Positions 4,501 to 5,355 of a stretch of 5,355 nucleotides of DNA are shown in pieces (within the stretch, counting starts at the first letter, position 1; each line of letters starts with the position of its first letter). The notes below the pieces were generated by a model. The model had not been told where the DNA came from, did not search any database, and was given only the letters and a program-made list of their open reading frames with translations. Location: contig JBJKPP010000228.1 of assembly GCA_046706145.1 (NCBI GenBank), positions 1 through 5,355 on the forward strand, given 5' to 3'. Origin of the DNA: JBJKPP01 sp046706145 (GTDB lineage: Bacteria; Bacteroidota; Ignavibacteria; Ignavibacteriales; Ignavibacteriaceae). The position numbers and the translations under genes are program-made.

Positions 4501-5355
4501 TTAAGATTTTAAGAAGGTCCCTTTCTGTAATTCTGTAAATGCCTCTTGAAGTTCTTGCTGTGTATTCATTACTATCGGGCCATACCACGCCACAGGCTCT
4601 TTAAGCGGTCTGCCGGAAATAAGTAAAAACCTAATACCTTCATCTCCAGCCTGCACTGTTACTTCATCACCGCGATCAAACAAAATTAGTGACCGGTTAT
4701 CTGCTTCTACCGGTGGAGCAGTATCCAGCCAACCCACGCTTTCAGTTGGAACTGCAAGCGGAGCGGAAGCATTGCAAAATTTACCAGAACCGGAAAAGAC
4801 ATATGCAAAAGCCTGACTTTGTGTTTCAACCGGAAGTGTTCTTCTTTTACCCGGTGGTACAGAAACATCAATATATACAGGATCAGCAGCAATTCCTTCA
4901 ACAGGACCTCTTTTACCCCAGAAGCTGCCGCAAACAATACGAGCAACAGTTCCATCATCTTCAATTACTTCGGGTATTTCGCCAGATTTGATTTCTTGAT
5001 ATCGCGGTGCGGTCATCTTTAAAGATGATGGAAGATTTGCCCACAACTGGAATCCATGCATTCTACCCTTCTGGTCACCTTTTGGCATCTCCTGGTGAAT
5101 AATCCCACTGCCTGCCGTCATCCATTGAATATCACCAGCGGATATAACACCTTTATTGCCAATGCTATCACCATGCTGCACTTCACCTGCGAGAACATAG
5201 GTTATGGTTTCAATCCCACGATGAGGATGCCATGGAAAACCTGCAAGATAATCTTCCGGACGCTCGTTTCTAAAATCATCGAGAAGTAAGAACGGGTCGA
5301 ACTCTGTAGGTTCACCGAATCCAATTGCACGGTTAAGATGCACGCCCGCTCCTTC
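4501..5355 (-). CDS. Pirin family protein (bicupin), N-terminus cut by window edge
   Basis: Predicted iron-binding bicupin of the pirin/YhhW family; some bacterial members act as quercetin 2,3-dioxygenases, others have regulatory roles. The visible part is 284 residues plus TAA. A GTG at 5343 is in frame but is not the start: the preceding codons continue the family sequence (EGAGV before HLNRAIG), so a short N-terminal stretch lies outside the window. Counting from position 5355, the four metal ligands are His43 and His45 in WHPHRGIET, and His87 and Glu89 in GIIHQEMP. DPFLLLDDFR (residues 21-30), MHGFQLWANLP and the C-terminal Pirin_C end GPIVMNTQQELQEAF are also typical. Length matches the family. 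The next gene downstream, the toxin, begins about 365 bases on, so this gene is probably transcribed separately. The substrate is unknown. Confidence 0.95.
   Translation of the reverse strand, partial: EGAGVHLNRAIGFGEPTEFDPFLLLDDFRNERPEDYLAGFPWHPHRGIETITYVLAGEVQHGDSIGNKGVISAGDIQWMTAGSGIIHQEMPKGDQKGRMHGFQLWANLPSSLKMTAPRYQEIKSGEIPEVIEDDGTVARIVCGSFWGKRGPVEGIAADPVYIDVSVPPGKRRTLPVETQSQAFAYVFSGSGKFCNASAPLAVPTESVGWLDTAPPVEADNRSLILFDRGDEVTVQAGDEGIRFLLISGRPLKEPVAWYGPIVMNTQQELQEAFTELQKGTFLKS

Noticed and set aside
4689..5289. Plus-strand and alternative minus-strand ORFs within the pirin gene
   Set aside because: They overlap a well-supported conserved gene in other frames and show no family motifs.
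5341..5343. GTG as the start codon of the pirin gene
   Set aside because: The frame continues upstream to the window edge with residues EGAG that fit the family N-terminus, so the real start lies outside.
1..5355. CRISPR array, phage defence island or biosynthetic cluster
   Set aside because: No regularly spaced direct repeats are visible, and apart from the toxin-antitoxin pair no gene belongs to a known defence or biosynthetic system.

Overview
This 5.36-kb window carries seven probable genes, all on the minus strand, so transcription runs from high to low coordinates. Both edges cut a gene: a pirin-family gene enters at the right without its N-terminus, and a prolyl oligopeptidase gene leaves at the left without its C-terminus. 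There are no rRNA or tRNA genes, no CRISPR array and no recognisable transposase. The AT-rich intergenic DNA, a lipobox-type secretion signal, two promoters resembling the Bacteroidota -33 TTG / -7 TAnnTTTG pattern, and GC-rich CCTGCC palindromic modules in an intergenic repeat together suggest a Bacteroidota/Ignavibacteria-like (FCB group) bacterium. This assignment is an inference of moderate to low confidence.

Layout in transcription order: (1) 5355-4501, a pirin-like bicupin with all four metal ligands. (2) 4500-4136, an intergenic stretch holding a nested palindromic repeat (4295-4450) and then the promoter and a perfect 14-bp operator-like palindrome of the next operon. (3) 4135-3523, a two-gene toxin-antitoxin operon: a PIN-domain (VapC-type) toxin gene, then one base later a Phd/YefM-type antitoxin gene. 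The toxin-first order is unusual, and the antitoxin has the much better ribosome binding site. (4) 3522-3252, an AT-rich spacer with a second 14-bp palindrome inside a promoter-like sequence. (5) 3251-2710, a UPF0251/DUF134 DNA-binding protein gene followed by an unrecognised 78-codon ORF. (6) 2603-2232, a small stand-alone GIY-YIG nuclease-family gene with its own likely promoter. (7) 2231-1908, an intergenic region with an unusual concentration of nested inverted repeats that can be drawn as a four-branched fold and that also offers two mutually exclusive pairings. (8) 1907-1, a prolyl oligopeptidase (S9A) with a lipoprotein signal.

The genes do not form one pathway. This looks like accessory or housekeeping DNA: a toxin-antitoxin module, a small regulator and a small nuclease lying between two conserved enzyme genes. 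The items most worth a second look are non-coding: the branched structure upstream of the peptidase gene, the nested palindromic repeat after pirin, and the two perfect palindromes placed where autoregulatory operators would be expected.
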